From the NCBI GenBank assembly GCA_029168955.1, contig JAPDOI010001311.1, positions 1 to 64,000 on the forward strand: 64,000 nt of DNA. Reading direction: 5' to 3'. The position numbers were made by a program, and so were the translations under genes. The notes beneath the pieces are model-generated. The model was given only the letters and a program-made list of their open reading frames with translations, did not search any database and was not told where the DNA came from. The stretch's first letter is position 1. Every line of letters starts with the position of its first letter. The stretch comes from Aplectana chamaeleonis. Its lineage: Eukaryota; Nematoda; Chromadorea; Rhabditida; Cosmocercidae. Of this stretch, positions 23,380-35,113 are shown piece by piece.

Positions 23380-25900
23380 TTGGATTCTTCAAGACAACCC
23401 AGAAATAATTCAAAAAACGGGAGAAAAAACTCACAATTTTCGAATTCAGTACCCAGCAAAATTTTCACGAGAAAGACGTTTTGCGAAGTGTTTTACGCGC
23501 AAAAAGCGCTGCATCGCCATAACACACTTCAAAGTTCTACGATTCCGATTTCAGAGTCATTTTTATTTGCTTTCAACGATTCCAATACAACAGATTTACG
23601 AAATAATAGATTCAATTCCACAAAATTATCGAAAATAGTAAAGCCTAAGCTTGCTCGGATGAGTCCGGGCGGAGCACGAAGCGGAGCGGTCGGCCATGGC
23701 AAACCATGACAGTGATAAGGAGATTTGAACATGATAAGTCTTATAAGACTTATTTCGACCTACTCAAAATGAGGAGCTAGACTATATACATATTGTCACC
23801 TAAAAATCCTCGTTATGAACTGATCAGACGGTCATGATAGCACAGATTTCTCATGTTTTGGCATGTGGTCGATGGGGATTCGAAGGAAATACACATTTCT
23901 CGACGGAACTTCGAAGTCATAAAGTCTTTTTTCATATACAGTCTACGGCAGTGGAAGAAGGCGGTTGTGCGGTTGCGTAATTCCACTGAGCATACTGTAG
24001 GTTGCGCCATAATCGACGTCAAATTGGTATTTTTCTGAACTTTGAAGAAGAAACTCTGGTGAAGAAGAAACTCTGGAAACGTTGAGAAACGAGGAGTTAC
24101 CCCCTTCACACACATTATCAATACACCTAATTGGTGCGCGCGAAGCGCGCACCAGATTGGTTTTGAATCGGCCACGCGCGCAACCCCTTTCGAAATCTCA
24201 GTTCAGAGTGAACGTAGAAATTAGAGCTGAATTGCAATAAAAAGAGCGCAAAAAGTTGGCATGTGTACCCAAAAATGGTTTGGAACTGTTCAATGGTTTT
24301 GGAGTAAAAATGAAAGACCGCGCGTTTTTGTTGTTCATCTCCTTTTTCAGACGGCGTACACGATCGTGTTGGTTTACTTAAAATTGAGCTAGGGAGCTTA
24401 TTTTTGGAGAGGAGGCTGGAAATGGATGCAGGTCGCTCCTGTTCCAATTTGAACTTAATACCTTAAATTTGAAGGGTACCTCAAAATCAAAGGTTTACGT
24501 ACTAAATTAGCCGTGGAGCACGAAAACTGCTTTTTCCTGCTACGGCTGTGGAGACCGGGGTGTGTGGGTGAATTCGCAGCCAATCGACACAGGTCGTCGG
24601 AGATAAGTACTGAACTTGTCAGAATTCGTACTCATGGCACGTCATCGATCGATAATCAATATTATCGATTTTTGCGCTTTTTGCACAAAATGCGGCTAGG
24701 AGTGGTGATTGCTGATGGGACTGGTTTTTCTTCGTTGGAGAATTTTGCTCATCAGTCATCATCGATAAATACCAATCAACAATCTTGATTTTTTCGCCTG
24801 TTGCACAAAATGCCGCAATGATATTTGACTGTTGATGGCTCTAAGTCACTTGTTCGGAAATTCTTCTCATCATGCAAGATCAAATCAGTGATGAATAATA
24901 TTGAGTTCTCACATGTTGCACAAAATACGGCAACGAGTGGTATTTTTTTATGTTTTTGGGTCATAAGTTCTAAAATATGTACCCATACGACAATATCGTC
25001 TGTTAGATGTTTCCTCATTCCAAACTGGAAATCGTTGAGCAAAATAAAAGTCAGAAAGGGAACCTTCGGGAAAAATATGTGAAATTTCTGAAAATTTAGC
25101 TTCCTGGCAAATGTAACGATTTGGTAGTGGTGAAAAGAGAAAAGCTTCAAAATATCTTGAAATATCTTAAAAATGATTTGGCGTAAAATAGCCGGAAAAA
25201 TAAAAAAGCCTGGAAATGAAGTGAAATAACCAGAAATGCGATTTGGTGGTCGATCATTTCACAAGCTTCTCCGTTAAACTTATCAAAACGAAATCAATAA
25301 TATGTAATTTCCGATACTTTTTTTTGGAGTTTAATCTATCATTTTGTAACACAATCGTATAGAACTAAATGAAAGCAATCCAGAAATGACTTCAGAATTG
25401 AAATTGGACCACTGTGAAGCAAGTGATGGCGTTGCGGCGCTTTCTGAGCGCAAAAACGCCGCAAAACGTTTTCTTTGCAGAAAAATTGCTCAGTATTGTA
25501 CGCGCAAGAATAGCTCGAAAATTGAGTAAAACAGAAAAAACCATAATCCAGAAAAAAAATTATCAGCTGTTCATTATCGATTCTTGGAATCGAGCCAACC
25601 ATGGCTACAGTATACTTAGTGGGGCACAACCACCCTTTTCCGTTGCCGTGGACTGTACGATTGCAATCGCCTAACTGAGGAGAATACAGATATTTCCTTG
25701 AAATTCAGTTCGTCAATTTTTGAACTGAGTTATGGCGATGCGGCGCTTTGTGTTTGCCGTTTTTGCAAAAATTTTCTCGGTACTGTACCTCACTAAAGTT
25801 AAAATCCTCGTACTGTACTTCTCTGAGTCAAATTCCGGTTCGCAATTGCGTCTCGAGACGCTTTGCGGGCGCACGCGCTCGAGTCAGCCGAGTTTCCATC
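23380..25900. repeat. Element E: older inverted repeat nested within the left arm
   Basis: Two diverged modules occur as an inverted pair inside the arm. Module R contains GATGC(A/G)GCGCTTT, AAAATTTT and GGTACTG, and module X contains CTACAGTAT, TAGTGG and GACTGTA words. X then R runs in reverse complement at about 24,020-23,430, and in direct orientation at about 25,600-25,850. A further R copy lies at about 25,330-25,520. Between them is the 117-bp tandem repeat and a 21-bp hairpin, GGTGCGCGC-GAA-GCGCGCACC, at 24,133-24,153. A perfect 20-bp palindrome, ATAAGTCTTATAAGACTTAT, lies at 23,734-23,753. Confidence 0.55.
24640..24930. repeat. Tandem repeat, ~117-bp unit, about three copies (left arm)
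   Basis: Units share TGTTGCACAAAATGCGG, GATTTTT and a GGAGAATTTTGCTCATCA or AAATTCTTCTCATCATG segment. The repeated cores lie roughly 117 bp apart. The mirrored array is at about 33,195-33,480, and a related array occurs at 12.0-12.34 kb. Unit length and words such as TATTATTGATTTTT resemble the satellite at 9.29-9.96 kb. Confidence 0.7.
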
Positions 25901-26096
25901 GCCAAAGCCGACTCGATGTGGCTTTTTATTCAGTTTTCTCTAGTTGTTTTTGGTTTCCAGTTTCCGAAACCCACCTAGAGTCAAAACATCGGCAGCAACG
26001 GCGCTGGAAACTACTCAGAAGCGCGCGGCCGCAAAGCGTGTCGAGAGGCTATTGCAAACCGCGATTTGGCCCAGAGAAGCGCAGTATGTACATACA

Positions 26097-26232
26097 TACC
26101 TCGAGGCACAGCAATTTGCTTCTCTCTTTCTTCTTTTCTTTTTTCTTCTTCTTTCACTCTTTCTCGCTCTTTTTTCTCTTTCTTCTTTCTCCTTTTATAT
26201 TCATTTCTTTACTCTCCTTTTTCTCCTCGAGT
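26097..26232. repeat. Polypyrimidine (TTC/CTT-rich) tract, left arm
   Basis: About 135 bp are almost purely C and T on the plus strand, with irregular TTCTT units. The right arm has the complementary purine tract at about 31,895-32,011. Apparent Phe/Leu/Ser-rich open frames across it come from base composition. Confidence 0.9.
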
Positions 26233-26279
26233 AATATGTAACTATCCAGTCTTCTTATTGCCTAGAAAAAATTGATAAA

Positions 26280-27341
26280 TGTTTTCAGGTTATTTCCAGT
26301 TATCCATGGTGCGCATTGTGAATATCGTTTCGGAAAGGAAAGTTGGTTAGCATTTTGTTCTCACACTGTGACAACGACTGTCAGCACGGATCGCACTGAT
26401 ACCTATGAACTATAGGTCCATTGTTCTGCGTTGGCGCAAACTAGGTGCATGTACACATGTGCACCGAGTTCGCGCCAACCCACAATGAGGAACTCAAATA
26501 TTACTGCAATCTGTGCCGGCTGTATGTAAATTTACATAAATTTGTAAAGACGCGTGGGCATTTTCGTTCGCTCTAATGGAAAGGTTTCGGGAATTCAGTG
26601 CAATGGTTCTGAATGGATGCTGCTGATCAAGCCGAGTTTGAGGTGCACTTTCTCTTCAGAATAACATCACGGTCAAACTTCCCAACAGCGCGGGAGACCA
26701 GCAGTTCTCCCGATAAGGGCCAGGCTCATCGCGTCGCGGCGTGATTCGGACGAGTTTCCCATATTAGGACGAATACGTTTGGGGTACGTTATCGCGCAGT
26801 GCAATGTTTATTCAACTCCCAACCGTAGGTGAACCTTCCGAGAGATAGCTGTATTAGTAAAATTTCCTATTCACTGCTTTGTCCAACTATTGTGTACCCA
26901 TAGGAATAACATACCACCGTGCGGGAATAATTATCATAGCGGAAAAGATCTTTAGATAAAACCTACTTGTTCTTCGCATCGATAAAGGCGGACCTGATTA
27001 CAAAAAACCGGTAGGAATATACAAAAACATTTACAAGGACTTTCGGAAGCTTTTTGGGAGAACAGAAGCTCTCCCGATAATGGTCTTCTAGTTGTCAAAA
27101 CCTTCATGTATACGATAACGTGCTCCAAATGTAAAACCCTGAGTTCTGTAGAACATTGCTTTGCGAGCCTATTCACCGCGCGTGACGGACTCGCCGCGTT
27201 GAGGCGGGAGAACTGCAGTACACCCCAATAGCGCAACGCGGCTCCAGATCAATGAAAATTTTGTGGTCTCGCAGCAGCTTCTGTGTGCGATGTGTCTAAT
27301 TTGACGCACAGCTTTTTATTATCACTATATTCATTGAACTT
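26280..27341. repeat. Innermost arm block, unassigned, with several hairpins
   Basis: No gene family is recognised. The block is nearly identical to the reverse complement of 30,790-31,850. It contains a 47-nt near-palindrome at about 26,430-26,480 (TTGGCGC and GGTGCA facing TGCACC and GCGCCAA) and two GGGAGA...TCTCCCGATAA hairpins at about 26,691 and 27,056. The 94-codon minus-strand frame 26,952-27,236 has its mirror at 30,891-31,175, changed at one residue. It lacks known motifs, and its conservation reflects the recent duplication. Confidence 0.5.
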
Positions 27342-27823
27342 AAAGGCAGCATACACGCTCGTAAACGTGATTGAGATAACTAAGGAAATAGAATGGTATG
27401 GCCCAGAGTACAACGCCTACGCATTTTGAAGCGTCAAAAACGACCCACAATGACGCTACAGGAGTGGAAAGTTGACCCCGCCCCTGTATCTGCCCGCCCT
27501 CTGTATTTGCGTCCCCCCCCCCCCCGAAACAGGGCTGCTGGGCTGTTCCTACCGTCATCGATGTGTGTGGTTTACTTATTGTACTTATCCCACCACCTCC
27601 AAACGTCGTCGACGGTAGGACCAGCCCACCAGCCCTGTTTCGGGGGAGGACGCAAATACAGAGGGCGGGCAGATACAGGGGCGGGGTCAACTTTCCACTC
27701 CTGTAGCGTCATTGTGGGTCGTTTTTGAAGCTTCAAAATGCGTGAGCGTTGTGTTCGGTGCCATACCATTTTAATTCCGTAGTTATCTCAATTACGTTTA
27801 CCAGCGTGTATGCTGCCTTTAAA
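27342..27823. mobile_element. MITE, family B, copy B1, at the inner boundary of the left arm
   Basis: It is flanked by TTAA. The left end is AGGCAGCATACACGCTCGTA and the right end is ACCAGCGTGTATGCTGCCT. Central inverted halves carry CTGTATTTGCGTCC with GGGCGGG-type words. A run of 13 C lies near 27,512-27,525. Arm homology enters from the left and stops after about 125 bp, near 27,465. Open frames on both strands (100-116 codons) mirror each other because the element is a foldback. They are not genes. Confidence 0.85.
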
Positions 27824-29844
27824 TGAGCGGCTATACTATCGACTTTCCGCGCTGTTTTGTTTCTACGCGAGTTCCTGGCTGGGTGAGGTTCATCTGCCCT
27901 CCTCTCTCATACCCATTCGGTTAAATTTGGTACTCTTGAGAGATTGACTGGATAAACCATTCTGATGGATCAACGAAAAACGACGTAATACTTCAAAATT
28001 TAAAGTGTAAAAAAAATCCTCAGACTCTGATGGGTTAGGAATAATTTTCGAAAACGGCCAGGCCCCTGAAACAGGTAAATGAAGTCCGAAGCTCAATGAA
28101 CTACTTAAACTCATTAGCCATAGGAGTTTTTCCAATTAGTGTAGTCGAACGACTTCCGTCTCTGCTAGGAAATAATCAGGGGCAGAGCATGTTCACTTTA
28201 GTAGCTTGAATGCCTTTCGATTGGAAGAGTTTGGCATTGCTTAGACTTCTGATGCGCAAGACTAACTAGATGTGAAGGGATTAAAGAGGGTTATCCGCCT
28301 TGAAAGTAACGTAGGGTCAAGTGGCAGGAGGATATCCTCCTCTGGACGTTTGATGGTGGGGAAGCGTTATATTGTAGCAGCTTTAATGAAAACAGCTTAT
28401 GGGCAAGATTTGCATTAGGAGAAGCTACATATGTGCTATTTATAATTGCACAGAATTGAGGATAACTTGTAAACAACAACACCTAAGCGAAAGTGAGGCC
28501 CGAAAAATTCACCATAAGAGCGGTAAAACAATGCTCGCGCAATTTGTAGACTTTTGTAAAGGGTTCACCAAAAATTAAAAGGCGAGGTTGAGAAAACGAC
28601 AGAATATCAGGGATGAGATTGACTTCTCTATTTCCCTGATTGTGAAATGCTTCACCCATTTCGGATTGGAAATTGTTTTTAGAAGTAGAAGTCGAGAAAG
28701 CATACCATGTTGCTTTTAAAAACATTCCTATGTGCAGGGGAACTCCTTGTTCATTTATGTGCTCTAATGAATACACGGCAACCACCAGTTCAAAACTACT
28801 TGTTTGCTTGAATACCTCTCCCTTTTCTTTCGTGGAAGGGTGCTAGATCAGCCTCAATCTGTAAAAAAAAACTCGGACTCAAAATCTACTTGAAGGTGCC
28901 TCTGAAAAAGCTAACAATAAGCGAGAAGGGGCTCTTGAATTGACCGGGCGATGGCAATAGACAGGTTGTACTTTGATGCCGCGTGCAGTTCGTCCTTGGG
29001 TTTGTCCTCGCAAGCTTCACCTGCTGCACAACACCAAGACGAAAAAGAAATTCCTAGTATTCATCGAAGGGAAAGATTTCCTGCACAATCCATTTGTATT
29101 TCTCGGCCTTTATCGCCGACACTCCTGTTTTCTGATTATCTGTCAGTTTTTCTTTTTTTTAGCCCAACGGTTGTTTGTCGGGGAGCAAAGAATTTCGAGA
29201 ATCTGTCCGCTATGGAGGGCGAACTCGCTTTGGCTCAAATGGAAACCATGATCTATATACCATGAAACACGTCTACGTCGGGAATTTTTCTCTTGTTTCG
29301 TTATTACTATAGGTTGTCGTGACCCTGAACAAAGAACAAAAGAAACGCCGCTTCCTACCAGAGCCGTCCACAAAACGGGCCAACCTGCCGAAGAAGTCAG
29401 TTAATTACTCAAGGGTAGCTAGGAATTCCATCCACTCTAAGGTTTTCGGATATCCATTCCGTCTATTCCGGGTACTGCTCAATTGAAAACCAGATGACTG
29501 AGAATTTGATATGTTTGTGAATTCAGTTTGCTATGGCATCAGAATAATGGCAGCATTAACGAAAAACCGTCTCTCATTTTCTCTTTGACCGTTTTTGAGC
29601 AGACCCCGAAGTATATACGCGTACAATGGAAAACGCTTGCCACAAATCTTTAATTTTGAGAAAGAAAAGCCCTCCGAACCCTTCAAAAGCATTCAGTTTC
29701 GATCACGTGAGAAAAATGTCCGAAATCTACTCTTTTAGGCACTGATATCTTACAAACTACCTCAAGTCGAAATCAGATTTTTTTAATGAAAAATTTTATT
29801 CTGGGCCAGAGAGAGATGGACCTCGAATCACGCCCCTCGATTTG
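27824..29844. other. Unique spacer of the giant palindrome
   Basis: This is the single-copy centre. I recognise no gene. Two overlapping plus-strand frames at 28,951-29,265 (104 codons) and 28,973-29,251 (92 codons) lack known motifs, and one is Phe-rich because of a T run. A 100-codon minus-strand frame (28,483-28,785) is likewise unknown. The spacer could hold a decayed host exon, but splice evidence is not convincing. Confidence 0.4.
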
Positions 29845-30331
29845 AAGGCAGTGTTCACGATAAAAATGTGTTTTAGTTTCCACTAGGAGTGGGTAGTGGA
29901 GGGGCACACTGTAACGTTGACGTCGACAGAACGCATGAAAACGAGCCAGGAAGAGCTTCAAAAGAGCTCGAAGTTGCCACTTTGAGCGCAAGGCTAACCC
30001 CAAAAGCGCAACACACGCCCACCGACGTGAACAAATGAATGCTCAAGATCGTGAGACGAGCGATGATTTCCAATCATTAGCCCCGTTCCTCCCTTCATTC
30101 TCAACTTCTCTCTTTACTCAGGTCAGCTCGCATACATCGGCTGCAAAAGACGGAAGTTACAAGCCTCGGACAACTCGTCCACCATGTTTGCATAGCTCAA
30201 TCTTTGAGGGACCATAACTCCGTTCCCAGAAGGTCTTGTACGATTTCAGAGAGATCATTGAAATCAGCATGGGGCCGTTATCAAGATAGGCGAAAAAACA
30301 GAAAAACGATTTTCATCGTGAACACTGCCTT
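29845..30331. mobile_element. MITE, family A, copy A8 (palindrome spacer)
   Basis: The ends are AGGCAGTGTTCACGATAAAA and TTCATCGTGAACACTGCCT. The right end is followed by TTAA, which is shared with MITE B2. The interior is close to A2 at 7.67-8.18 kb. About 487 bp, non-coding. Confidence 0.85.
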
Positions 30332-30789
30332 TAAAGGCAGCATACACGCTCGTAAACGTGGTTGGGATAACAATGTGAATCGAACCGTATGACTTAAAAC
30401 ATAATGTCTACGCATCTTGAAGTGTCAAAAATGACCCACAACGTCGCTACATGAGTTAGAAGTTGGCCCCGCCCTGTATTTTCACGCCCCCTGTATTTGC
30501 CCTTTTGCTCCAAAGCAGGGTTGCTGGGCCATCTTCTCCATCAGTGACGTGTGTGGTTCACTTGTTAGGCAATCTACCAACAGTATCGACGGTGAATATA
30601 ACCCGGCAACCTTGCGTTGCAGAAAAAGGGCAAATACAGGGGGAGTGAAAATACAGGGCGGACTCAAGTAGCGCCATTGTGGGTCGTTTTTGACGCTTCA
30701 AAATGCGTAGGCGTTGTACTCTGGGCTATACCATTCTATTTCCTTAGTTATCTCAATCACGTTTACGAGCGTGTATGCTGCCTTTAAGT
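30328..30789. mobile_element. MITE, family B, copy B2, at the inner boundary of the right arm
   Basis: It is bordered by TTAA on both sides. The left end is AGGCAGCATACACGCTCGTA and the right end is TACGAGCGTGTATGCTGCCT. Its arm-side ~125 bp is nearly identical to the arm-side end of B1, while the spacer-side halves differ more. The two B copies are therefore part of the duplicated unit only at their outer ends. Two 61-codon frames face each other on opposite strands because the element is symmetric. Confidence 0.85.
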
Positions 30790-31894
30790 TCAATGAATAT
30801 AGTGATAATAAAAAGCTGTGCGTCAAATTAGACACATCGCACACAGAAGCTGCTGCGAGACCACAAAATTTTCATTGATCTGGAGCCGCGTTGCGCTATT
30901 GGGGTGTACTGCAGTTCTCCCGCCTCAACGCGGCGAGTCCGTCACGCGCGGTGAATAGGCTCGCAAAGCAATGTTCTACAGAACTCAGGGTTTTACATTT
31001 GGAGCACGTTATCGTATACATGAAGGTTTTGACAACTAGAAGACCATTATCGGGAGAGCTTCTGTTCTCCCAAAAAGCTTCCGAAAGTCCTTGTAAATGT
31101 TTTTGTAAATTCCTACCGGTTTTTTGTAATCAGGTCCGCCTTTATCGATGCGAAGAACAAGTAGGTTTTATCTAAAGATCTTTTCCGCTATGATAATTAT
31201 TCCCGCACGGTGGTATGTTATTCCCATGGGTACACAATAGTTGGACAAAGCAGTGAATAGGAAATTTTACTAATACAGCTATCTCTCGGAAGGTTCACCT
31301 ACGGTTGGGAGTTGAATAAACATTGCACTGCGCGATAATGTACCCCAAACGTATTCGTCCTAATATGGGAAACTCGTCCGAATCACGCCGCGACGCGACG
31401 AGCCTGGCCCTTATCGGGAGAACTGCTGGTCTCCCGCGCTGTTGGGAAGTTTGACCGTGATGTTATTCTGAAGAGAAAGTGCACCTCAAACTCGGCTTGA
31501 TCAGCAGCATCCATTCAGAACCATTGCACTGAATTCCCGAAACCTTTCCATTAGAGCGAACGAAAATGCCCACGCGTCTTTACAAATCTATGTAAATTTA
31601 CATACAGCCGGCACAGATTGCAGTAATATTTGAGTTCCTCATTGTGGGTTGGCGCGAACTCGGTGCACATGTGTACATGCACCTAGTTTGCGCCAACGCA
31701 GAACAATGGACCTATAGTTCATAGGTATCAGTGCGATCCGTGCTGACAGTCGTTGTCACAGTGTGAGAACAAAATGCTAACCAACTTTCCTTTCCGAAAC
31801 GATATTCACAATGCGCACCATGGATAACTGGAAATAACCTGAAAACATTTATCAATTTTTTCTAGGCAATAAGAAGACTGGATAGTTACATATT

Positions 31895-32011
31895 ACTCGA
31901 GGAGAAAAAGGAGAGTAAAGAAATAAATATAAAAGGAGAAAGAAGAAAGAGAAAAAAGAGCGAGAAAGAGTGAAAGAAGAAGAAAAAAGAAAAGAAGAAA
32001 GAGAGAAGCAA
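31895..32011. repeat. Polypurine tract, right arm
   Basis: This is a GA-rich run of AAGAA and GAGAAAG units complementary to the left-arm pyrimidine tract. Open frames on the minus strand here have mirror twins in the left arm and are compositional. Confidence 0.9.
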
Positions 32012-32199
32012 ATTGCTGTGCCTCGAGGTACGTATGTACATACTGCGCTTCTCTGGGCCAAATCGCGGTTTGCAATAGCGTCTCGACACGCTTTGCGGCC
32101 GCGCGCTTCTGAGTAGTTTCCAGCGCCGTTGCCGCCGATGTTTTGACTCTAGGTGGGTTTCGGAAACTGGAAACTAAAAACAACTAGAGAAAACTGAAT

Positions 32200-34770
32200 A
32201 AAAAAGCCACATCGAGTCGGCTTTGGCGATGGAAACTCGGCTGACTCGAGCGCGTGCGGCCGCAAAGCGTGTCGAGACGCAATTGCGAACCGGAATTTGA
32301 CTCAGAGAAGTACAGTACGAGGATTTTAACTTTAGTGAGGTACAGTACCGAGAAAATTTTTGCAAAAACGGCAAACACAAAGCGCCGCATCGCCATAACT
32401 CAGTTCAAAATTGACGAACTGAATTTTCAAGGAAATATCTGTATTCCTCTCAGTTAGGCGATTGCAATCGTACAGTCCACGGCAACGGAAAAGGGTGGTT
32501 GTGCCCCACTAAGTATACTGTAGCCATGGTTGGCTCGATTCCAAGAATCGATAATGAACAGCTGATAATTTTTTTTCTGGGTTATGGTTTTTTCTGTTTT
32601 ACTCAATTTTCGAGCTATTCTTGCGCGTACAATACTGAGCAATTTTTCTGCAAAGAAAACGTTTTGCGGCGTTTTTTGCGCTCAGAAAGCGCCGCAACGC
32701 CATCACTTGCTTCACAGTGGTCCAATTTCAATTCTGAAGTCATTTCTGGATTGCTTTCATTTAGTTCTATACGATTGTGTTACAAAATGATAGATTAAAC
32801 TCCAAAAAAAAGTATCGGAAATTACATATTATTGATTTCGTTTTGATAAGTTTAACGGAGAAGCTTGTGAAATGATCGACCACCAAATCGCATTTCTGGT
32901 TATTTCACTTCATTTCCAGGCTTTTTTATTTTTCCGGCTATTTTACGCCAAATCATTTTTAAGATATTTCAAGATATTTTTGAAGCTTTTCTTTCACCAC
33001 TACCAAATCGTTACTTTTGCCAGGAAGCTAAATTTTCAGAAATTTCACATATTTTCCCGAAAGGTTCCCTTTCTGACTTTTTATTTTGCTCAACGATTTC
33101 CAGTTTGGAATGAGGAAACATCTAACAGACGATATTGTCGTATGGGTACATATTTTAGAACTTATGACCCAAAACCATAAAAATACCACTCATTTCCGCA
33201 TTTTGTGCAACATGTGAGAACCCAATATTATTGATCATTAATATTTGATCTTGCATGATGAGAAGAATTTCCCAAACAAGTGACTTAGAGCCATCAACAA
33301 TCAAAAATCATTGCGGCATTTTGTGCAACAGGCGAAAAAATCAAGATTGTTGATTGGTATTTATCGATGATGACTGATGAGCAAAATTCTCCAACGAAGA
33401 AAACCAGTCCCATCAGCAATCACCACTCCTAGCCGCATTTTGTGCAAAAAGCGCAAAAATCGATAATATTGATTATCGATCGATGACGTGCCATGAGTAC
33501 GAATTCTGACAAGTTCAGTACTTATCTCCGACGACCTGTGTCGATTGGCTGCGAATTCACCCACACACCCCGGTCTCCACAGCCGTAGCAGGAAAAAGCA
33601 GTTTTCGTGCTCCACGGCTAATTTAGTACGTAAACCTTTGATTTTGAGGTACCCTTCAAATTTAAGGTATTAAGTTCAAATTGGAACAGGAGCGACCTGC
33701 ATCCATTTCCAGCCTCCTCTCCAAAAATAAGCTCCCTAGCTCAATTTTAAGTAAACCAACACGATCGTGTACGCCGTCTGAAAAAAAAGGAGATGAACAA
33801 CAAAAACGCGCGGTCTTTCATTTTTTACTCCAAAACCATTGAACAGTTCCAAACCATTTTTGGGTACACATGCCAACTTTTTGCGCTCTTTTTATTGCAA
33901 TTCAGCTCTAATTTCTACGTTCACTCTGAACTGAGATTTCGAAAAAGGGGTTGCGCGCGTGGCCGATTCAAAACCAAATCTGGTGCGCGCTTCGCGCGCA
34001 CCAATTAGGTGTATTGATAATGTGTGGTGAAGGGGGTAACTCCCCGTTTCTCAACGTTTCCAGAGTTTCTTCTTCACCAGAGTTTCTTCTTCAAAGTTCA
34101 GAAAAATACCAATTTGACGTCGATTATGGCGCAACCTACAGTATGCTCAGTGGAATTACGCAACCGCACAACCGCCTTCTTCCACTGCCGTAGACTGTAT
34201 ATGAAAAAAAAAGACTTTACGACTTCGAAGTTCCGTCGAGAAATGTGTATTTCCTTCTGGAATCCCCATCGACCACATGCCAAAACATGAGAAATCTGTG
34301 CTATCATGACCGTCTGATCAGTTCATAACGAGGATTTTTAGGTGACAATATGTATATAGTCTAGCTCCCTCATTTTGAGCAGGTCGAAATAAGTCTTATA
34401 AGACTTATCATGTTCAAATCTCCTTATCACTGTCATGGTTTGCCATGGCCGACCGCTCCGCTTCGTGCTCCGCCCGGACTCATCCGAGCAAGCTAGGCTT
34501 TACTATTTTCGATAATTTTGTGGAATTGAATCTATTATTTCGTAAAACTGTTGTATTGGAATCGTTGAAAGCAAATAAAAAATGACTCCGAAATCGGAAT
34601 CGTAGAACTTTGAAGTGTGTTATGGCGATGCAGCGCTTTTTGCGCGTAAAACACTTCGCAAAACGTCTTTCTAGTGAAAATTTTGCTGGGTACTGAATTC
34701 GAAAATTGTGGAGTTTTTTCTCCCGTTTTTTGAATTATTTCTGGGGTTGCCTTGAAGAATCCAATCACGA
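32200..34770. repeat. Element E (right-arm copy)
   Basis: This is the mirror of 23,380-25,900. It includes the 117-bp tandem units (about 33,195-33,480), the hairpin GGTGCGCGC-TTC-GCGCGCACC near 33,980-34,001 and the perfect 20-bp palindrome at 34,389-34,408. A few small indels separate it from the left copy, for example around 32,675 (GTTTTTTGCGCTC) and 34,205 (extra A residues). Confidence 0.6.
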
Positions 34771-35113
34771 AACTTCATCAGTTGTGTTTATGGATTTTAT
34801 TTGCGTTCCAGCTCTGTTTACTGTGCGCTCCAGAATTTGAAAGCGTCGCGGAGCATCTCACGGGAGTCGCTCATTCACTGGCTTCAGCGGTGACCCCGTC
34901 CATTTCCTACAGTAACGGTTCTCTGCTAACGTATCGCTTTGTTTTGTGCTAATAAGTGCCCATCAAGGTGTCGGAGGGCCGGAAACAAGGGTTAGCCGTC
35001 AAGCGGCGGCCAATTCTTTCACGCAGCCCGTTTTTTTCGCCCTCAAGATAACCAACCGACTGCTCTCCGAAAAATGTCAACATGCATCCCACCCATAATG
35101 CAGAACATCTATA

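Larger units (their letters stand above)
16606..27465 (+). repeat. Giant inverted repeat, left arm (~10.9 kb)
   Basis: Segments along this interval are found in reverse complement, in mirrored order, between about 30,664 and 41,258. Landmarks on both sides are the GIY-YIG remnant, MITE-A, the GC-rich foldback, element F with its nested hAT MITE, element E, the pyrimidine tract and the 1-kb inner block. Inner parts (26.3-27.34 kb) look nearly identical by eye. Outer parts carry indels of a few to tens of bases. The inner boundary lies about 125 bp inside MITE B1. The outer boundary lies near the word CTATAAAGGGCACGAGAC. Confidence 0.95.

Noticed and set aside
24133..24153. Helitron 3' end suggested by the GC hairpin
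   Set aside because: No CTRR follows the hairpin at the expected distance and no TC start or A/T target was found.
26066..26275. Phe/Leu/Ser-rich frames resembling transmembrane proteins
   Set aside because: They translate a polypyrimidine tract and are duplicated in the mirrored arm only because of the palindrome.
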